From Pagrus major (lineage: Eukaryota; Chordata; Actinopteri; Spariformes; Sparidae), in the NCBI RefSeq assembly GCF_040436345.1, contig NC_133220.1:6388436-6452435 (forward strand): a stretch of DNA of 64,000 nucleotides, given 5' to 3'. Below the pieces are notes generated by a model, which did no database searches, was not told the origin of the DNA, and saw only the letters and a list, made by a program, of their open reading frames with translations. Of this stretch, positions 26,901 through 42,300 are shown piece after piece. Within the stretch, counting starts at the first letter, position 1. Each line of letters starts with the position of its first letter. The translations under genes and the position numbers were made by a program.

Positions 26901-29900
26901 CATCCAAGGATAGCTCACAAAGAGCAGCATCATAATCATAATTTTGTACGACTCCGTCACTTGAACACATGCAGTACATTTTGGGGTACTTTCTGAAACA
27001 ATCGATTGTCATTTTTCTTGGGTGGACAGAGGACAGAATCATCCCTTGAGTCATGTTCTGGTGCTGTTTACAGACTCAACGCTGTCGACTCCTTAACCTC
27101 AGTGCTGCCGCTGGCAGGGAATATTCAGGAAATGTAGAGTTGACCTGTTTTTGTTGTAAATTCTGTGTTTGAATCACTGAAACACTGTTTATGAGCTTTT
27201 GTTTATGGGAAATGAAATATAACACAAACATGGTACGACCCAGGGTTTTGGATGACAGCATTCAGTGGAACAAGTCAAAGGCTGAAGGGAGGAAACCGCT
27301 CTCAAAATGTTTATCTGTCGTAATTAAAATGAAAAATAGGAAGAAAATCCTGCATGGGATGATTTCTAGGAAAGAAATGTTTATGACGGAATATGATGGA
27401 AAAAGTGAGAATTTTTGAAAAGCTGCATTACGCACAAGAGAGTCAAACTATTTTCTAATTTTAAAAAAAAATTCAAACCAAGTATTGATCTTACTTAAAG
27501 TCCTGAGCACTGAAAGTTACAGTTGGAAGCAGAAGCGAAGAGAGAAGGTATGAAGATGAGAAGAGCGATAACACACTCCTGCCCGTCGACCTCATTCGGC
27601 TCCCCGTGGCTAAAAAAGGACTTGTATTTCTTTACGTAGGCTGCTCTGCTGCGAGATAACATCTTAAACCATCACACCTCATCAGCTCCATCAGAGCTAT
27701 ATAGCTTTTATGTTACTTCCAGCCAAGGATATCCTGCCTCTCAGATACGTTCAGTGTGTAATGCTCATCATGTGTTCTCCGTCCAAAAGAACCTAAAAAT
27801 GGACTCCGACTGCTGAAAAAGTACTTAGAAAGCTCTGTGTTGTTTAAACACTGTCAAAACTGGTTAAATGTGTGTTTAAGACACCAAAAATACAGATAAT
27901 TTATTCCCTCATTCTTTGGCTGTCATCAGCGGTGGAACTATTGTGTTGTCGACAGCGTCTGGCTCTTGTTGTTAAACTCGGCATTGAATTAATGATGAAC
28001 TTCATACGAATATTTCAAAAAACATTAAAAAAACCAAACTTGGCAGCGGTTTCTGTTTTCCCTCCAAAAACCAAGGAAGTTGTTGTTGTGACCTTTTTGA
28101 TTGGTCCATATTTTCGTCTTCTTACACAAACAACAAGAAGCTGTGAAACATTTAAACAGTGCGGAGGAATGTTCAGAGCGGTGTCGTTAACCAGATCCAA
28201 ATTGGTGAGAACGGCAACAGTCATTTTTTCTTAGAAGCTCTGCGGATATCGTCTCGTTTCACTGTGTGTGTGTGTGTGTGTGTGTGCGCATGCCTGTGTG
28301 TTTTTCACTTCTTCCACAATGGAAGACAAGTCATTTGAAGTAATTATCATTACCGATGTCAGATCGTATGTCCGGTGGCATTAGCAGAGGAAGAAATCCG
28401 ATCCAGCAGAGTCTGGCGCGGCGATCGGGCCCGTGGACCTAATCGCGCACATCTGGGATAAAAGGGTGCTGTGGCATCTCCCTGACATTCCTCTGTTGTT
28501 CCAGATTAGACGGCTCTAGTCCTTTAATTCCCACTCTCTTGTTATCTTATTGTTTTCAGATGAGGATGAAGGCCGCGGTCACGTCTCTCCATCCGCTCTT
28601 CTTTCTCAGCTTTTCTCTCTGTCTCTTCCCCAAACTGACTTAACAGACGAGTTTGGTTGCTTGTTTTCTTGGCAATTTAGCAACATCTGACACAGACAGT
28701 GAAGATGTTCTGCTGCCAGGCAACGTCTTGGCTGCACAAACAGATTTCCAGTTGTTTCCACATTGTCTTATCAACAGTAATTTTTAAGATGTAATGGCCC
28801 AGCTGACATAATTCTAGTCACAGGTTCAAGTCCAAGTCAGTTCAGAGGTGAACATCTGGTGGTTGCAGGTGCTGTCCGCACTCACTGCAGAGATTTGTTT
28901 CAGGTTTCAGTTACTTAAAGGGGCGCAGTGTGATTTTGGAGAAGAAATTCAAACCCAGAATTTTAATATTTACAATATTAATGAGTTAATAATACAAACT
29001 CAGACATATTTATTTTCTCCATAAGTGAATAAACAAGCTGTTCTCAGAGGAAAATAAGGTCCCAGAACACTGTTTGAAGCTAGATGTGTGGCAGGGTCCA
29101 CCACATATAAACAAAGTAAAACAGTATGAAATTGTGTCGACCTTTAAGGTCAGTTTGTTTATTCAGTTTATTCAGTCATGGAAACAAAGAGAGTTTGTTT
29201 ATTTAGTTTGTTTAGTCATAAAAAAATCATCATCACAGTGAAGATCTTCTTTCTCTTCTGATTTAACTGCTCCTCTAAATTGGCAATCAAGTTCCTGGAC
29301 CACCAAAATAAATCTGGGGTTTGAGTACCATTTGGCGTCATGCAGAGGTCTCGTTAACTGAATATTCTTGGTCACTGACAGACTTTTTTTTAATACTGAT
29401 GGATAATTTTGAAGGCGATCTAACGCAACGTTAGTAATTTACACTTAACACCAGGGATCCATTAATATTGCGATTAAAAAAATATGCGATACCGTCGTTT
29501 TGTGGTTATTTTACTGGTACAGCTCATGGCTCTAATCTGCTCCTGGAGCAGAAGTAGCACATCTAAAAGTATTTCCTCCTGGTGAAGCAGGTGCTTGCAG
29601 GATCAACTTCAAAACTCTGGAGCGGGGGCTGGTTCATACAGGGACAGCACTATTTGAGCTCACTGTCCCTCAAACTGAAGTGGCTGAAGTGGCTATCCCA
29701 GTCTCCAGTGTGGGGGCGGGTTCATAACTACATTAAAATGCCCGTAAGAAGTCAACAAGACGCAAAATCCAATGACAATCAATCATGACAAACAAACGTC
29801 TCTGAGTGGGATCACTACTCCCCCTCCTCTTGCTTATTTAATGTAAGTCTGTTGTTGAATAGAAGACATCCACTTAGTCCACTGAGCTGCTTGATGTTTG

Positions 29901-32900
29901 CCAAATCTGGCCAGAACACTGTTGTCCCTGCTTTCTTTCTTTTTCAAGAAAGGAAGAAAAACAATGTTAAAAAATTAAAGCTGTCAGCTGGAGGACTTGA
30001 TTTTACAGCATTTCAACTGGTTGAATCACCAAAGGCCGGGCGTCAGCTAGATGTTATTTTGTCTGAGGACATCTGACATTACTTGAAGTTGGTCAGGATG
30101 ACAGTTACACCCATTTCACACTGGAAGCTTGCTGATGACACATCAAATATGTCTGATAACAATCAGCATGATGCAGGCTAGACTCACACAGAGTATGACG
30201 CCTCCACCCCTGCTGAGGTGTGGATTCAAACACAACTCCTACTGTAAGACTTCAGAAGTCAAGGAAAGGTATTCTTGTGTCTGACTCTGTAGTTACTGTA
30301 GTTTTTCAGCTCATAAACAGTATAATCAAAACAGATGATAAGAGTCTTTTTGTCCACCACAAATAACTTGGCTGTAAATTCAGCCAGCATAACTGGGAGA
30401 AAAATAACAAATCACAAACTGTGTAATCATACATAAATCAGCCTTTCTGTCTATTGGAAAAATGTCTTTTGCAGCTGCAGACACATGTTTGGTGTTAGTG
30501 TGAAAGCTTATTAGTTGTATTTATGGTGGTGATAATCTCCTGATTTATTCGTCTCTCTGTTTAAAGAAAGAGCGCAGCGGCGCAGCTCTTATTTAGGACA
30601 TAATGCATTTCCCTCATCTATAAAACTAAAAGGAGCTGCATAGCCAGTGTTTTATGATGCAGAGAAACACAAATGTAAACTGGAGGGAAACAGTGGTTCG
30701 AAGTCCAGCAGCTTGCATCTGTCTTGCATCTATATTACAACAAGCTAAAACAACCGTGGCTGAGCTCCCTGTCAAACGTCCATCCTTCATTATTATTCCA
30801 CCAGAGCTGCAGCGTATTGTTTTTAATTCAGTGAAGTAGAAATGAATGGATGTAAGTCACAATACAAACCTGAAGTCCCTGGTGGCTCGTTGCCTGGTCA
30901 TTACTTTCTTCTCTTGAAAGCTGAAAAAAGAAAGCTTAATTCGTACAAGCGATTCCTCTCGGGAACAGAGCGCTGCAGCTGTACTTCGGTGTTTTAATGC
31001 ACTGAATGTAATAAAAAATCAAGCACAGGCTCGGTACAGTCCCACAGCACACGCAGCTCTGCACGCTACAGCTAGTTAGCCAAAAAACAAGCACAGAACA
31101 CAATGTGAGGCTGAAAATAAAACACAGAACAGGCTGTCCGCTTGGAACGCCCAGGCTTTCAGAGAGTGTACTCAGTTCATACTGACATGTATACTATAAT
31201 ACTCACAGGACGGGACCCAACAGGTCACTTCAAAATGTTTAAAAACGACTACTGCCAGTTCAAGTCATCTGTGGATCAACAGCAAACCTAGTGTGTATGA
31301 GTGCATTGACGAGGATGGGATGGCTTGTGGTAATGGCGCGGCTACCGTGTTTCAACAGTATCCTCTACAACAGCGTCAGGGTCTTTTTTACCCCCTGTAT
31401 AAAGTAATTAGTTACACTACTTGTTACATTACATTGGCGTTAACCCTCAATGTTGCATGCGTTGAATGCATTTTCACGCACATTGCCTGTTAAGAATGAA
31501 TAAACCTTTCATATGCCAACATATCAGCCCTGTCCTAATAAGCAGGACATACAGTCTTTCTACAAAGCCACAGATAGGTTAAAACTGAGCGTTTCTTTAT
31601 GTTGCAACTTTAAGTTTGTTTAGGCTGAATTTTCTGATTCTCTCGTCACAACACTTTGTTTATGCTCTGGTTAGGTTTAAGCACAAAACCCACTTTGTTA
31701 GGTCAGGAAAACATCATGGTTTGGCTTATAATACCTGTTTTGGTCACCACAATCATGGATGGAGATGGAGTCTGACTTGAAAAATAACCCATTTTGACAC
31801 CACAAAAACGTCTCCAAGTGTCCTTTAAAATATCCACTGGTATGATTCTAACTGCTGTCTTGTTGGCTGCGATAACACCACCACCCTCCCCTCCACCTCC
31901 TGATGTGAAAGGTGGCTAACAAGCCTATAATGTGAAAGTGCCACTACACATGTCAACCTCGGACGTATCTGTGTTTTGCGGAAACGTTAGCTGATAACAT
32001 CATGTCATGAGAACTGGGCTGTTAAATGTTACATGAAGTTCATTTAACTGGCCAAACACTCAAACTCACTTGAGTTGCTCGCTCAACAAACCATGGCTTT
32101 ATAGTACTAAATGAGCTTATTTAACAGGGTTTTCACTACAGCAGCGGTTAATGAGACTCATGAGGAGGCTCTCAAATCATCTGTTCCTCCTCAAAGTCAG
32201 CACAAGACAGCCCTCGCTGCAGAGCCTCTCGACGGTGTTACAGTCTGGAGTCAGGTCCCTCACCAGGAGTCCCAAAATCAATCCGAGGAGATGATCGATA
32301 GGAAAGCGCTAAAAGACATGTTTCATGCACAGAATCCTTTCTTCAGATCTTCCTGTAATCTTTGCCTTTTCTGTGTGTCTTCAGGCCTCTTTGGTTGAAC
32401 CGGCAATTGATGCTGCAGGGATCATGAGCCCGACTTTGCTTTGTTTTAAGGGGTCACAAGCCAAAAACGTTAGGAAACTCGGCTGTAATTCACCCAAAGT
32501 GACTCATCTGCTGCTGCTGCAGCCGCAGAAACTACAGTCCTTCACCTGCCTGTTGATTCTGGAGTGCACTGGACTGAAAGGCGTCCTTCTGAGGATTAAC
32601 AGCTTCCATTACAGCTGGTAGCTACAAAAGGGTGACCTTCTGGCTACAACAGCATGTTTGGCTGTGTGACAAGACATTAAACATCATGCAGGGAGACAAA
32701 ACTACACTCTCAAAAAATACCGTAGAGTGGAATTAAGTCCTGAACAGCTTTAAAGATGATTCAGAAAAACATCGTATCCACTAAAGGACAGGGACTATTT
32801 TACATTAAATGAGAGGTTCCATTTGTTGTTATGGCCTTCTACAGTGAGCCGTCGCTGTCATCGTGCATACATTTTGTATAATTTGTTTACATGAGTGTTG

Positions 32901-35900
32901 CCACAGCTGGAAATACAAGAGAAGCATTTTTTTCTCTCTGTGATGTTAACAAGCGACACTCCCTGGAGCGGCTCCATTACAGACGAACACAGACCATGTG
33001 TGACTTTATCGGGGGTATTTGTTGGAGAGACACAGTGATAATATCCAGATCATTTTTTTTTTATGAGGATATGAGCTCATTTTCTGGTCTGGCACTCACA
33101 GCAACACAACAAAAATCTGCTCATTTAGGTGTAAAAGAACAAACCAAAGCACGGCCCGAGGCGTCCTGGTGGTGCCATATGTGACTTCAACCGCTGTGAC
33201 CGCTGTGTTGAGTTCAAATCTGACTGAGGACTCATTTAATGTCATTACCCCAACTTTTCTATCTCTATACTGTCAAATAAAGCCAACATGTGATACTAAT
33301 AAGCTTTAAAAGGCATAATTCTCCTCGTACTTATCGTGCAGTCGAATGTAGGATTAATGCAGAGAGGGGAATGTCTCTGTTCTTTAGTGGATCCTCATTA
33401 GCTTCCACAAAGTGGTTTGAATACCTTTCCACATGACAGTTTGCATCAATACCAGAAGACTCGAGGCTCCACTGTTAGCCAGGAGAGTCATTTATGGATC
33501 TCACGCACGCTAGTTCAGAACGCTGGCGGCTCTGTTCGTACAATGTGAAGTTTCTTTTGGATATTTTTTTGGCTACACTTGACCAGATGACCGGGCGGAT
33601 CTCCAGGTGACCTAATCACATCAATCATGACAGAAGATGGAACATAGCAAAGTCCTTACACAGCTGGTCAGACTGAGACAGTAAGATATTTAATTTAACA
33701 GCTCAACTGATCCATCTATAGCAAGAGCATTCCTACCACCAAATACATTTAGTTTAACCACAGTCCATCACTGACAACAGATGGGCATCATATTAAACGG
33801 GTACTTCTGGCAGCGAGGGAACCGTCCTGATCCCTGAATTCAAACCTGTGCAGCTAAATATTCAACAGTCGGTCCACAGAAGCGTCTGATCACTGAAGTG
33901 AGTGAATGTAACTCACAGTGTGCTCTCAGACGGAGACACTTTAAAATATTACGCTGATGTTTCAAAGCTTCTCACCTCTTACTTTTCGAGAGAACTGCTT
34001 TACATCCCTGGCACAGTGTTTCACCTCTGGGAAGATTACCCTGCATAAAACTGGGCTGTCTCTGCGGTAGAAAGACACATTTTTTAAAAAAAATTGGCGC
34101 TACATGATCAGAGAAAACAGAGATAAAGGCCTGTGGTTGCTCATAGTAGAAAAGCTGCGACAACCGGAATGCACAGCGCCGCACCGGACCAATAAACACA
34201 CCCGCTGATCCTTCATGCAGGTGCTTTAGATGAATACATGCTTTTATCCAAGTTCTCCAAATGCACTTTCAAACTGCAGGGTTTGGGGAGCGATGAGGCA
34301 TGTCCATTTACAACTCAATATGTCTGTCATATTCGTAGAGAACTAAGGAGAAAATCATTCTTTATTATGTGAGAGCGGATTACATCACAGAGAACTATCT
34401 TTTATCCACCAACCAGTCAGAGAAATCCCGCCTGACAGAGAGGGAGTTACTGCAGATTACATCGCTTCAGACACTTTAATATGCAGTCTGTACGCAGCAG
34501 AACTCAGTGGCCTTCTCGTCCATGCAGCTACACATGGATCTGAGCAGAGCTTACACTGTAACACAACACAGGCAGCCAGCTAAAGTACATTTTCCCCAAG
34601 TATCATGTGCATTAAGTTAACGCACAGCGATCCCGGTGCAGACGTAGCCTCGGGGCGACTTAAACCCCGGACAACAGGTATTCATTAGAGAACAAGGAGC
34701 TCGCTGCTCACATCTCTCTTTTTTTTTTCTCAATTTCACTCCTTGAACGCCCGTAATGTATTTTCGAGGCCAAAGTGAAAGATTGTAATGAGATTTTCCT
34801 TCTCGACTCCTCTCGGTGTTGTGTGCAGATGTCTGTTTCTAGGTGGATTCCAGCGCTTTCATGAGGTTTCGTGTTGGTGTGACTGATTCGATTTGGCTGG
34901 CTTCGGTCCATTTCAGTGAACTTCTATAAAGTTTTTATCGGATCATCTAGAATGTCGAGATCCAGTGTGCTCCACGGGTCGTGCTCGTATTCACTTTTTT
35001 GAAGTAGTAAGTTCCTGAGTGTTCAAAGATGCCCCGCTGTTCTGCTTCGATGCTCATTCTGCAACTCGCAGGCCTCAGAGGATTATTCTGCACAACACCA
35101 TCTCTAGCTTTTATCTGTGTGCACGAGGCACCATGAAGTCCACACGTACCGGGGATTTCCTAAAACGTAGCTTTTCTATGCATTGCAGTGTTTCCACAGT
35201 TTAAGGAATGATGGAAACTCACTTTGCTTGGACATCGATGCACAAACTGAAGCCTGGTAATTTGTGTTTTTCTGCATCCAATCCAGTGGCAGTGATAAAC
35301 ATACCTGAGTAATACCTGTCAGTGCCAAAGGACTCTGATTGAAGTCTTGTCTTGCCCTCACACCACCTGTCTTCTCCTCGTCTTCAGACCGTTGCTGTAA
35401 AACATCATCTCAGATGTTTCACAAGGGTTTGTGGTGTTGTCACAGGGCCTCACACACAAACATTTGAGATCTGAAAGTATTGATAGCTCTGTATTAATCC
35501 ACCCAAATAAAGCTAAGACAAAATGCAAATGTAAACGAGAATGGTAGAAAGCCCGAATCAAACCTAATCCAACAAACTGGAGAGCCCTTTCACATTACAT
35601 GTTTAAACACCTGTAATTGTTTGACCAGCACCTTGTATGGCAGCTCCATCGGTGTGTGCGTGTGCTGAGTCATGTTATATTCCTCTCATGTTCGTCCTCT
35701 ACAGAGTCCTTCAGTCTAAATGAATGATAATGACGCAGCTGTGCTTCATCAGGATGTTTTCCAATATTGACAGATTTACGATATCGCAACATCTAAATTA
35801 TCAAAACGTTATGCTCTTCATATCTATTAAACACAAATTTGAATAAGTAATTTTGTCAGTAATAATTTCGGCCACATGCTCCAGCTTTAGGCTTCCCTCC

Positions 35901-36276
35901 ATAAGAGAACCGCACCGGCTCTGTTTCTGCCGCCGCCTCTATAGATCGGACCACCCAGACCTGAACTCCTCTCCTCCCCTGTGACCTCTCACAGAGGAGC
36001 TGATGAGATGTGAAGGAAGGGGAGATATGATCAAACACAGCACGATATGAAATACCTTCATCTGGGGGATCAGCGGCAGGTTAGGTCCAGAGGATTGTCT
36101 GATAAAATATCAGGCTTTCAGCTTAAACCGAAGGAACTGTTAGCGTCATGCAACCCAGATATTTCCAGTCTGGAGTCAAACCTGGAAAAGTAGTTAGTGT
36201 CATCGTTCAGCTGCTCCGCTGTGTTGTGTATTCGCTTGTGTTTGTGTGTGAACCCACAGTCGGTTTCAATGTTCCC

Positions 36277-36310
<34 letters not shown>

Positions 36311-39300
36311 GGCCCACATGACTCCGTGATGCTTATATCTTCATGCGGATTTACCGTCCGTAATGCTAATGTACTGTGCTGTTCTCCCACCGCAGCATGT
36401 GCTTCTGAGTGTACAGTGTTGTGTAAGGAGTCAGTCAAGAGTCAAGAGGATAATACCAGCGAACTACCCCTCGACGCAAACGTAATAATATAAATCTAAA
36501 TTCGATTACTTGCTTTCACCGGCGCTTTTGAGGGTGTCCATGGCCTTTCTTCTGGAAGTCTCTCGAATGTCAACCCTTTGGAGAACAGTTTTGGAACATG
36601 CAAGCATTCATATTCCAGCGTCCTGGTGCCAAACTTCACGTGAAAGTCAATAAATTATTGATCAAAGTTACCTGGTGGCATTTTGTGCTGATTCATCCCT
36701 GCAGTTTTCAACCTGAAGTCTTGAATGTGCTTCAGTTCCTTTTTTTGTTGTTCGTGCTCGGCGACCCCTGAATCATCTTTCTGTAGCATAACTGCGTCTC
36801 CTGGTTGACCGTCCTGTTTGTTTGACCCGACCTCGTCTGAATGAGGGTTTTGTTGCTCTTTATACTACTTCCACTCACTTCCTCCTTTGCTGCCTTAATA
36901 ATTACTACAGCTACTAGAGGTCGCACCCTAACAAGAAACATAAATATCTTTTCTATTCACAGTCGACCTGTGTGGTCGTTTTCCTGATGCGGACGGCTTC
37001 TGCTTGGGTTCACTTCTTCTTCAGTTTGAAGCTGTAGCTGAACATGTCTTTGTGACACTTCGTCACCTCTTCTCTTCTTTCTTATCTTGAGTATTTCTTT
37101 TTTTCTTCCTTCTGTGCAGCCGTATACATTTCAAAGACACCAGGTCTGATTGGCTCTACAGTCCTCCTTCAGGGAAAATCACCCCCTCACGTCAGGAGTT
37201 TTTTCAAAGCAAGGTGTTTAAAACACGAGATGCCCAGGTTGATTAAGCAGCGCACGAAACACTTACACCGACAGAAACAACTGGAAATAACGGCTCTCGA
37301 TGCAAAAACTGCACTCTGATCAGGCCGTACACCTCACTTCTCTCGCATAAAATGTTCTGTGTCATGGAGGAAATGCTGTTCATTGTAAAGCTAAACCAAA
37401 ACAACTAAAGCTGCCCATAATTTGGAATTTATTTTTTCAGTGTGAAGCTGAGAGTGTTTTCCGTTAGTGCATTCAGGTCTGCAGGACACATGGAGACACA
37501 TGTATGAGTTCGGCGTCTGTTTTCAGTGTTTAACAGTAAGCTGACCATCAGGACGATCCTTGAATCCATTGAAGAGTTTCTGATGTGGTCGCGCATTTAC
37601 TGTTCTGGTTTTAGAGGATAAATGGAATTCAATAGGACCGCCACAAGGACGGCATTTATCTCTGTGTGTGTGTGTGTGTGTGTGTACATGCATGATGAGT
37701 GAGTATACATTTGTGAGCCTGTGGTTAGGCTGTTATGTGACGAGCACGGCAGTTTTTCCAGCGCACCGCTTGATTCAGTTAAGATGGCTGAGGGATGGTT
37801 CACTGTCGTGACACACCAGCTACAACCATCTGGTTCACTGTCTCCACTTCTGTGTGTGATTGTGAGAGTCCATACTGTAGCGGGCGGAGGAGTTAAGAGG
37901 TGGAGCACTGCTGCATGGGAAGATCTTGTATCTTTTGGCAAACTTATGGGGAACAGGTTTTGCTTGGACTCTCATGTTCCACTGAATCAGGTTTGTATGA
38001 TCACCGGAGGTGGGACGTGACCAATGCCGGGGTACAGTGACAGTAATATGTTTCTTTTAGCGGTAACGGAGTCATATATCACTGCAGTTATGCCACGGAC
38101 CGCGCTACAATCTGCGTTACTGACCGAAATGAAGCGTTTGTTGTTGTTTTTTTAAGAACCCATACGTTATAGAATGTATAGGTCTATTGTGTTTCATATG
38201 ACAAAGCCTACAATTACAAATATTTATTCCGAGGCAAGGCAAGTTTATTTGTACAGCACAATTCAGACACAACACAACAAGTGCTTTACAGGGGCATGAA
38301 AATGACATTAAAGAAATTAAAATACATTAAAAACAGGTAGGAAGACATCAAGAAACAAAACATTAAAACAAGTTAAGAAATAAGAGACAAGACTAGAAAA
38401 TAACACAGTGCAGTTCAAAGCGGTGGCAACAGAAAGATCTTTAGCCTCGATTTAAAAGAGGTGAGAGTCGAGCGGACCTGCAGTTTTATCTCATCATACA
38501 TCAGACTGTGATCCTTTGTCTGCCTGCTCATCACTGAGTCCAAGACCACTCCTTTATTTCAAAAGATCTCGGCTATTTAATTATTCTGTATCGGTTATTT
38601 GGGCATTTTGCTGAAAGAAACCAAAAAGTAGTGTAATAAGTAATATATTACTCTACACAGATAGTAATATTGTGATGTAATATCTCACTTTAAAATGGAG
38701 GTAAATAGTAAATATGTTATATATTGTATTTTTAAAGTAACTTGCCCGACACTGGATGTGACTACATGTGTACTTTTCTTCGCTTGAATTTTGAGCAACT
38801 TTGACTGAAAAAATATTCTTATTATTTTTAAAGTTCAGACTTTTCCTCCACAACATTTCCAGAGCAAAATAATGTATTTGCACAACAATTATCTTGATTA
38901 ATATCAAAGCATAAACGTAAATACGATAAGGATTTTGTAGTTTTTTCTCTCCAACAAGCAGCCTTGTTTCATTACATTAAAATGAGGCTTTAATGTACTT
39001 TCATCATCATGAAGAGTTTTCAGAGCCTGTTTGAGCCTCGTGTCTCAGCACATCAGGCTTTACAATCTCGCAGCAACAGCAGAAGCCTCATTCAGCCTTG
39101 GCGGTTGCAGAGTAAAACCACCTCAGGTCAGACGACCTCAGACATGAGAGAGCGAGGGAGACTTAAAATGGTTAAAAGATCTGAGATAAACGAAGCAGCG
39201 AGCCTCTGAAGAGCTTCAACTAATATACAGTAAGACCATAAAAAGAGGCCGGTGAGGAGGAGAGGCCAGCACAGAGGGGGTGAAGTTTCTATTTGCGGTG

Positions 39301-42300
39301 TCAGTATGAGACCAGGAGGTGAAGACAGGCTGGAATCTGAAGGAGCTACAGTAGTCGAGGTGTCTGATGATCACGCTGAAGGACTTTTATGTCACGACTC
39401 AATGCTGCAGACAACTAACTATCAAGAAATGCTGTGAACAGGGATGTGTGAGCGAGTCAGTTGTGACTCAGACTCAAGTCGACTCAAGTCACCGTTTTTT
39501 GACGACTTGCAACTTGACTTGACAGAAAGTGAACGACTGGAGACTCGACTTGGAAGTTAAAGGTCATATAAAGAACATTTTTTATTGAGACAGATCATTT
39601 TTAATAAATAATACGTCTGCAGAACTTTAAAAACATTATTATGGTTGTGAATCAATGATTTAAAAATGTTTGTCAGGTCCAAAACTATTGTTTTATGGTT
39701 TGTTTATCTCTGTGTGAGAATTTTGACAGTTGGTTCCAGCAACTAACAAGGTTACATTTACATCAACAGTCCTGATAGATACCAGTTTGTGGAAAAAATC
39801 AATAACACCTTGAAAGACTGGTGATTTGACTCGATTTGAGACATGATGACTCGTCTGTGTTCATTTTATGTTTAGTTGTTTGTTTTTTGTTTGTTTTCTG
39901 TCAGTATTTCACTGTTTAAAAGTGGTGGATGTGGAATAGTTTTTTAAATTAAGAGGAAATGAAGGAATATATAAGCTTTTATAAAAAAATTATTTGCTTT
40001 TTGTTTGATCCTATTTATTTAATCGACAATCAAGGTTACAATACAAATTCAGTTCGCTGTAAAACTTGTTGAACAGGTTGGATAAACTAATCAATAATCT
40101 CATTAATAGACAGGTACTTATACCTCGTCTTTTTCCTTCATAAAGTCTGGATACTGCAGGTCAGACTGTAGTATCTTGCGGGCGGGGATCGGGACTTGAC
40201 CTGGGACTTGCGACTGGCTGAGATCCTGACCAAATGACTTGGGTCACATGTCTGTGAATGCGTAGATGTCTCTACTCTCACAGTGCAGACACATTTGGTG
40301 AAAGCAAACATACAGACGGAGACAAAAGTGGAGAGGCATTTCAGGACAGCCTGTCTTAATTCTTAATCATCAGCACAGAGGCCAAAATCAGAGCCGTTGT
40401 GACAGCATCACTAATGAAGGACAGATTACAGGAATGTAGGGATGGCAGAGGAGAGGAGGGGAGAAGGAGAGCATCGGAGCTGGAAGAGGGGGGAGGAAGA
40501 GATTTAAAGAAGAGGATGAGGAGAAGAGACAGGAGGGGATTCAAAAAAAAGCCAATCTGTGAAGACGAGCTCTCTGCTAATGAAGGGCAGATGACAGCGT
40601 TATGGGCATTATGGCGTGGCACCGCAGCCTTCCTGTAACTGAGGGGGGAGAGAGGAGAGGGTTGGATGTAAACACAGAGCTGAACCCTCCTGTCATCACT
40701 TTGGCCTCTGACACGAGAGATAAACAACCGAATATCATTCAAAGCAACGTGTGAGAAGCGATCTGCGACCAAACCTCCAGTGTGGAGTTAAGTTTTCACT
40801 GTCGACGCCGCCGGCTACCATGTCATGAGAGCAGCTGGACTCGCATCAGAGTGTTGTCAGAGAGTTTTGTGTTGGTTCGTGGGTGGTACCCCCCCAAAAT
40901 AAAGTGGTGTGCCTTTGAGCAGGGCAGTTACTGTATAACAACACCACTGTACCAAGGAGCCGCCCAAGGACGCGAGCTGACGAGCTGCATTTTCTTTATT
41001 GAACAGTGTGTGCACGGCGTCCGTCCAAATGTTTTGGATCGAAGGAAAGGGAAAGAAAGCTCAAGAGGAGAGGGCCAGTAGAGAGACGGCAAACTTAAAT
41101 CTTTGTGAATCATTTGTTTTCCCCAAAGTTACATTAAGAAAATCAGTAAGTCTTCATTTAACACAGAAGGAAACTTCTCATCGTGAGAAACATGTGGGAA
41201 AATTCAGCTGAGTAAAGAATGAGGTCACTTTGATGGAAATACTCTGTAGCATTTTGGATTTTTGTTCTAAATTACCGTTGATCTTTTCCTACTTTCAGAC
41301 TTTTAACCCTGATAGACACAGGACTCTTTAAGAAAGTGACAGCACTGTTGATGATTAGTCCGACCGATGTTGCGTTCACAAGATAAAGAGCTCTTGTGAC
41401 TGACCGTTTTCTCTCAGAGGCAAAAGCAGAACTAATCACGGCAGACGGTTGGGTGACAAAGAACGAATGGGACATGGGACTATTTGTCAGTCAGGGTTGA
41501 TCAAGATCTTTCCACGATCTGATCTGGGACTCTGCTGTTTGATGACACTGGATGTTGGAGAAAACAGTGTCTTAATTACAAACTAGAATTACATTACAGG
41601 AGCGCTGGAATTGGTAGATTTCCCTGGATCCTGCTCTCCGCGTGTTCAGGAGCAGACGGGACCGCCTCTTTATGGAGTCCTCTGTCCTGATTGGATGAAG
41701 TGGGCAGGGATACCAGGAAATGTCTTTACTCTTTTACCACATGAGCAGGAGGAGGGAGCGAGGGTGATTACTGATGTGAAAGAGGCTGAAACGTAGATAT
41801 ATGCACCGATCAGCCACAATATTTAAGGGGGAGGGGACGCATCAGGAGGTGCCGTTGCCATGAGGGCGTGTACTTGACCTACAGCTGTGTTTGGGTGGGT
41901 GGTGCATGTCAGAGCGGCATCCACATGAATGTCAGGACCAGAAGGTTCCCCGCAGAGCATGTAATCGTAACGAGGTGATTAATGCATCGCTTCTCCTGTC
42001 AGTGGTTTCAGTGTTGTGGCTGATCGGTGTTTATGTTCACACGCTGCAGTCGAACCAGAAAGGGGACTTCTGGACTGTAGTTAGAAGTTTGATGTCGGCC
42101 TCTTTTCTTCTTTCTCTCCCGCCTGCGTTTGTCTTTTACTCTCTGATGTCCAACCAACCTCTAAATCAGCCTCAGTGGAGCCAAAAATACTGAAGCCCAA
42201 CATCAAAACCACATTTTCTATCTAGGTTCAACTCTGCTTTAATAGCACGAGACAGCTATAAGAGATATACGGATAAAAACCTGATATGTCATGACGTTTT

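Noticed and set aside
40356..40772. 138-codon - strand open frame in rspo4 intron 4
   Set aside because: It is Ser/Leu/Pro-rich, arising from a purine-rich tract, with no recognisable family and no splice partners.
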